A stretch of 9,052 bases of DNA from Bacillota bacterium. Its GTDB lineage: Bacteria > Bacillota > Desulfitobacteriia > Desulfitobacteriales > Desulfitobacteriaceae. Every line of letters starts with the position of its first letter. The first letter of the stretch is position 1. The notes below the pieces were generated by a model. It made no database searches and had not been told where the DNA came from. It saw only the letters and a list, made by a program, of their open reading frames with translations. Positions 6,873-9,052 of this stretch are shown in pieces. The position numbers and the translations under genes were made by a program. The DNA is taken from assembly GCA_021849995.1 (NCBI GenBank), contig JAJZSC010000093.1:1-9052 (forward strand). Direction: 5' to 3'.

Positions 6873-6906
6873 CAAAAAGCTTCCAGGGTAAACCTTAGAA
6901 GCTTTT
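6873..6906 (-). terminator. Rho-independent terminator of the toxin-antitoxin operon
   Basis: AAAAGCTTC (6875-6883) and GAAGCTTTT (6898-6906) form a perfect 9-bp stem with a 14-nt loop that can add a short inner AGG/CCT stem. Read on the minus strand, the stem ends in GCTTTTTGT, giving the T-run expected of an intrinsic terminator, 22 nt after the toxin stop codon. It isolates the toxin-antitoxin unit from xseA. The stem is symmetric enough to act in both directions. Confidence 0.8.
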
Positions 6907-6928
6907 AAACAACTTAATTGATACAATA

Positions 6929-7249
6929 TTAATCTGATATTACAAACAAGGATTGAAGCCAATTTTGCCGCCCGTGCAGCACTCTGGCAATCACGATACG
7001 ATCCTCTAAGATCCGGTAAAAGATAATGTAGGGGTTTACCACAATGCGCCGGTATCCCCGAACTGCTCCGGGTATATCTTCTTCCGGTATAATCGGCCCA
7101 ATCTCCGGAAAGTCAGCCAGTTTCTTTATATCCTCATAGATGCGAAGGCGCTGTTTTTCGGCTGCAACCTTTCTGTCCTGTGAGATATACGAAAACATGC
7201 TGTCAATGTCGTAGTAGGCAGCTTCGGACAGTACAATCTTCTTACGCAT
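6929..7249 (-). CDS. RelE/ParE family toxin
   Basis: This 106-residue protein belongs to the RelE/ParE superfamily of type II toxins, which either cleave mRNA on the ribosome (RelE) or poison DNA gyrase (ParE). The visible pattern is the helical N-terminal region LSEAAYYDIDSMFSYISQD (7-25), a second helix with QRLRIYEDIKKLADFPEIG (33-51), then the beta-strand core VRGYRRIVVNPYIIFYRI (63-80) and IVIARVLHGRQN (85-96). The RVLHGRQN ending and the D..MFSYI helix look more ParE-like than RelE-like, but mechanism cannot be fixed from sequence alone. An AGAGGA site 6 nt before the ATG lies inside the antitoxin gene, and the two genes overlap by 8 nt, the usual arrangement for coupled toxin expression. 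Ends with a short extension, SLFVISD. Confidence 0.92.
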   Translation of the reverse strand: MRKKIVLSEAAYYDIDSMFSYISQDRKVAAEKQRLRIYEDIKKLADFPEIGPIIPEEDIPGAVRGYRRIVVNPYIIFYRILEDRIVIARVLHGRQNWLQSLFVISD

Positions 7250-7532
7250 CTTCTATCCTCTTCTGAATAGACGCAAATGTTTCTTCAAAATCTCGCATTG
7301 GCTTGCCTTCGACAATTTCACGATCAACTTCAGATAATATCTGCCCCAATCGCTGGCGAGCGATCATTTTTTGGTATGCCTCATAGCTCATAACAACCAA
7401 GTCGGCTTCGCCATTCTTGGTCACAACGATGGGGGCCTGTGTTTCGTGGCATAGCTTGGAAAATGCATTATAATCATGCCGGATAGAGGTAGAAGGCTTA
7501 ATATTGGCAATCATATTTTCAGGTTGGCTCAT
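7242..7532 (-). CDS. Phd/YefM family antitoxin
   Basis: This is the antitoxin of the downstream RelE/ParE toxin. The 96-residue product has the Phd/YefM N-terminal dimerisation and DNA-binding fold (about 9-54): IKPSTSIRHDYNAFSKL, then APIVVTKNGEADLVVMSYEAY, the classic pattern in which a strand with VTKNGEA is followed by VVMSYEAY. The C-terminal part (about 55-96, ending MRDFEETFASIQKRIEDA) is charged and helical, suited to wrapping the toxin. Such proteins normally repress their own operon together with the toxin. The ATG at 7532 is preferred over the one at 7538 because the GAGGTG site at 7540-7545 is 7 nt from the former but only 1 nt from the latter. Confidence 0.93.
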   Translation of the reverse strand: MSQPENMIANIKPSTSIRHDYNAFSKLCHETQAPIVVTKNGEADLVVMSYEAYQKMIARQRLGQILSEVDREIVEGKPMRDFEETFASIQKRIEDA

Positions 7533-7539
7533 TGTCATC

Positions 7540-7545
7540 CACCTC
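7540..7545 (-). promoter_or_regulatory. Ribosome binding site of the antitoxin gene (decides the start)
   Basis: GAGGTG on the minus strand is spaced 7 nt from ATG at 7532 and 1 nt from ATG at 7538; the former spacing is normal. Confidence 0.65.
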
Positions 7546-7567
7546 TTTTAGCCATTATTTTGTCAAT

Positions 7568-7596
7568 ATTATATCGCATCTATTTGTCGTAGTTAA
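7568..7596 (-). promoter_or_regulatory. Promoter of the toxin-antitoxin operon
   Basis: A perfect TATAAT (-10, 7568-7573) is preceded after exactly 17 nt by TTAACT (-35, 7591-7596, four of six matches). Initiation near 7561 would leave a leader of about 29 nt before the antitoxin ATG. Confidence 0.65.
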
Positions 7597-7605
7597 GTAA
7601 GACAA
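7584..7605. promoter_or_regulatory. Possible operator: inverted repeat TTGTC-N12-GACAA
   Basis: TTGTC (7584-7588) and GACAA (7601-7605) are inverted copies centred on the -35 element, and another TTGTC lies at 7559-7563 near the expected transcription start. Autorepression by Phd/YefM antitoxins usually uses palindromes overlapping the promoter, so the position fits, but the arms are short and this may be chance. Confidence 0.3.
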
Positions 7606-7634
7606 TTCCCTCGTCTTTTCCCTGTTTCCATTTT

Positions 7635-7657
7635 AACTAAATTTGACGGTTTTAGTT
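7635..7657. repeat. Inverted repeat AACTAAA-N9-TTTAGTT between corA and the antitoxin gene
   Basis: Two perfect 7-nt arms (7635-7641 and 7651-7657) could form a weak A/T-rich hairpin. It lacks a following T-run on the minus strand, so it is not a convincing corA terminator. No better terminator is visible between 7558 and 7723; the rest of the spacer is very A/T-rich. Confidence 0.45.
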
Positions 7658-7723
7658 GTATAGTTTTATGGGTATATATATTATTATATTCTAAATCTAA
7701 AATGAAATCACATTTAATAACTT

Positions 7724-8677
7724 CTAAAACAACCTCTTCTTCAGCAAGACAAAGGCACTTACAGCAGTTATTACGCTTGCGATTCCCAAAACAAAGAGAA
7801 AACCAAAAGGATTCCCATCGCTAAACGGAACTCTCACATTCATGCCCCAAAAACTAGCAATCATGGTCGGTATAGCAAGAATAATCGTCATGGAGGCAAG
7901 AAATTTCATGACCATATTTAAGTTATTAGAAATAATTGAGGCAAAGGCGTCTGTCATACTTCCCATAATATGGCTATACATTTCAACCATCTGGATAGCC
8001 TGATTGTTCTCAATTATTACATCTTCCAGCAGGTCTTCATCCTCTTCGTACATCTTGATAAGGTGCTGGCTTTGGCTGTTCAATCTAAGTCTAAGCAACC
8101 TATCCATAACAACACCATTTGAACGCAAAGATGCAGTAAAATAGGTTAAACCCTTTTGTAAATCCATTAACTGAAATATCTCTTTGTTTTTCATAGATCT
8201 TCTTAAATCAACTTCAATCTGGTCTGTTTGGCGGTTGATTTGGCGAAGGTATTTGAGATAGTACGTAGCCGATTTATAAAGTATCTGGAACAAAAAGCGA
8301 GTCCTCTTGGCAGTATTAAAAGTTCTTGCTGATTCACTGTTAAACTCATATACTACAGGATTATTTTCCAAACATACCGTAATAATAAAGTCAGGAGAGA
8401 TAATAATTCCTAGCGGAAGTGTATCGTAGTTTGTTTCACTCAACATTACCGGTATATTAGTCAATACTAACATGAAATTCTCATCCAGCTCAATCCGCGA
8501 ACGCTCTTCTTCGTCAAGAGCCGCTTTCAAAAAGTCCAATGGAGCTTTAGTAGCAGCTGCTACCATGTTTAATTCTTCTATAGTGGGATTTACTAGGTTA
8601 AACCAGGTATTTTTAACGAGCTTGTCCAAGGTAAGCTCGTTAAAGGCCTCACTATCACACTTGTAAATCTTGAACAT
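7724..8677 (-). CDS. corA: CorA family divalent-cation (magnesium/cobalt) transporter
   Basis: CorA proteins form pentameric channels in the cytoplasmic membrane for Mg2+ uptake, some also passing Co2+ or Ni2+. The 317-residue length is typical. Residues 1 to about 240 form the cytoplasmic domain, including the long helices of the funnel (LLEDVIIENNQAIQMVEMYSHIMGSMTDAF). TM1 is at about 256-277 (MKFLASMTIILAIPTMIASF), followed by the selectivity motif GMN at 278-280 in the context FWGMNVRVPF (the common form is YGMN). TM2 is at about 291-312, and the protein ends with the basic KKRLF expected of a cytoplasmic C-terminus. The ATG at 8677 has a strong GGGAGGGAG site about 6 nt upstream. The gene appears monocistronic, with its own promoter 173 nt upstream and a long leader that may be regulatory. 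The ion carried cannot be told from sequence. Confidence 0.95.
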   Translation of the reverse strand: MFKIYKCDSEAFNELTLDKLVKNTWFNLVNPTIEELNMVAAATKAPLDFLKAALDEEERSRIELDENFMLVLTNIPVMLSETNYDTLPLGIIISPDFIITVCLENNPVVYEFNSESARTFNTAKRTRFLFQILYKSATYYLKYLRQINRQTDQIEVDLRRSMKNKEIFQLMDLQKGLTYFTASLRSNGVVMDRLLRLRLNSQSQHLIKMYEEDEDLLEDVIIENNQAIQMVEMYSHIMGSMTDAFASIISNNLNMVMKFLASMTIILAIPTMIASFWGMNVRVPFSDGNPFGFLFVLGIASVITAVSAFVLLKKRLF

Positions 8678-8732
8678 AGACTCCCTCCCTTTTTAAGGTA
8701 CGCCTATTCTCAAGCCTTTACAGAATAAAACA

Positions 8733-8820
8733 AAGGCAGAAAACAGGACATGTCCCCAAATTCGAATGAAAATCGCAAATTGGTTAAACTAGGGTCTCCA
8801 GCGTCCAGTTTTCTCACCTT
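8733..8820. repeat. Imperfect inverted repeat in the corA leader (hairpin or REP/MITE-like)
   Basis: GAAAACAGGAC at 8739-8749 is matched in inverted orientation by GTCCAGTTTTC at 8803-8813 (10 of 11 paired), and matching AAGG/CCTT flank the arms at 8733-8736 and 8817-8820 after a one-base offset. Inside the arms lie two perfect palindromes, GGACATGTCC (8746-8755) and ATTCGAAT (8760-8767). Transcribed from the promoter at 8850-8878, the element would fold as a large stem-loop of about 75 nt, followed by the T-rich stretch GCCTTTGTTTTATT, upstream of the corA ribosome site. It could be a regulatory leader or a small dispersed repeat. Confidence 0.55.
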
Positions 8821-8849
8821 CCCATGCTCAATCTTTGGATTACACAAAA

Positions 8850-8878
8850 ACTATACTCCTAATATAACTAATAGTCAA
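8850..8878 (-). promoter_or_regulatory. Promoter of corA
   Basis: On the minus strand TTGACT (8873-8878) and TATAGT (8850-8855) are separated by exactly 17 nt; each box matches the vegetative consensus at five of six positions. Initiation near 8843 gives a leader of about 165 nt before the corA ATG. Confidence 0.7.
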
Positions 8879-8982
8879 TAAGACATTAGTGAACTGCTAA
8901 CGACGTTAACATGGAGAGCTTTAGTATTCTTAATCATGATGTTAAAAGTGTCGAAAATAAATCTTCAGCGGTTAACTCTTGG
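8879..8982. other. Non-coding spacer upstream of corA
   Basis: Within the 375-nt gene-free stretch 8678-9052, this part lies between the corA promoter and the right-edge stem-loop. I see no open reading frame with a ribosome site. It contains short palindromes only: TAACG-A-CGTTA at 8898-8908, just upstream of the corA -35 box, and ATCATGAT at 8933-8940. The first is placed where an activator or repressor could bind, but nothing else supports that. Confidence 0.5.
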
Positions 8983-9045
8983 ATAAAAATAATTCCCCTT
9001 AAAGTCTTCCTTCTTGCACAGAAGTAAGTAAACCTTAAGGGGAAT
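8983..9045 (-). terminator. Compound stem-loop terminator at the right edge
   Basis: ATTCCCCTTAA (8992-9002) and TTAAGGGGAAT (9035-9045) form a perfect 11-bp stem. The 32-nt loop contains a second hairpin, CTTCT-TGCAC-AGAAG (9010-9024), extendable by three pairs. On the minus strand the structure is followed by TTATTTTTAT, consistent with intrinsic termination of a leftward gene beyond the window. It is unusually elaborate for a simple terminator. Confidence 0.7.
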
Positions 9046-9052
9046 CGTTCTT

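Noticed and set aside
7680..7723. Weak AAATG/CATTT hairpin as the corA terminator
   Set aside because: Only five A/T-rich pairs and no T-run; it would not be stable.
8711..8737. GCCTTT/AAAGGC hairpin as an intrinsic terminator in the corA leader
   Set aside because: The 6-bp stem has a 12-nt A/T-rich loop and is not followed by a T-run on the minus strand (TTGAGAATAGG follows).
8678..8850. M-box (magnesium) riboswitch upstream of corA
   Set aside because: I looked for the conserved M-box core motifs and did not recognise them; only generic stem-loops are visible.
1..9052. CRISPR array, tRNA or rRNA genes, prophage or insertion sequence
   Set aside because: No regularly spaced repeats, no tRNA-like cloverleaf, no transposase or phage reading frame was seen on either strand.

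Overview
The window looks like chromosomal DNA of a moderately low-GC Firmicute, most likely a clostridial or Peptococcaceae-type anaerobe. The reasons are the low-to-mid GC coding sequence, clear Shine-Dalgarno sites, frequent GTG and TTG starts, and the gene order xseA-xseB-ispA-(PAP2-like)-(membrane protein)-dxs-tlyA-nadK. That order is a familiar housekeeping block in this group, where argR and recN often follow nadK. The species assignment is an inference from gene order and protein character, not from a database search. Every gene lies on the minus strand, so transcription runs from right to left.

From right to left: positions 8678-9052 are non-coding. They hold a compound stem-loop with a T-rich tail at the right edge (probably the terminator of a gene outside the window), a near-consensus promoter at 8850-8878, and a leader of about 165 nt before corA that contains an imperfect inverted repeat. 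corA (7724-8677) encodes a CorA-type divalent-cation channel. Next comes a compact Phd/YefM antitoxin plus RelE/ParE toxin pair (6929-7532) with its own promoter, closed by a symmetric stem-loop terminator at 6873-6906.

Left of that terminator is the main operon. xseA and xseB encode the two subunits of exonuclease VII. ispA encodes farnesyl diphosphate synthase. A YuiD-like divergent PAP2 membrane protein and a conserved-looking membrane protein of unknown function follow. Then come dxs (first step of the MEP isoprenoid pathway), tlyA (S4-domain rRNA 2'-O-methyltransferase) and the first 168 codons of nadK (NAD kinase). Genes from xseA to dxs overlap or sit within about 26 nt of one another; 116 nt separate dxs from tlyA when the stop-to-start distance is rounded to the visible spacer of 133 nt including flanks, and nadK starts 5 nt after tlyA.

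The operon couples isoprenoid supply (Dxs makes the C5 precursor pathway entry compound, IspA condenses C5 units to C15) with DNA repair, ribosomal RNA modification and NADP supply. The two small membrane proteins between ispA and dxs are the least understood part and the best candidates for unrecognised biology. I did not find an obvious novel defence system, CRISPR array, prophage or insertion sequence.
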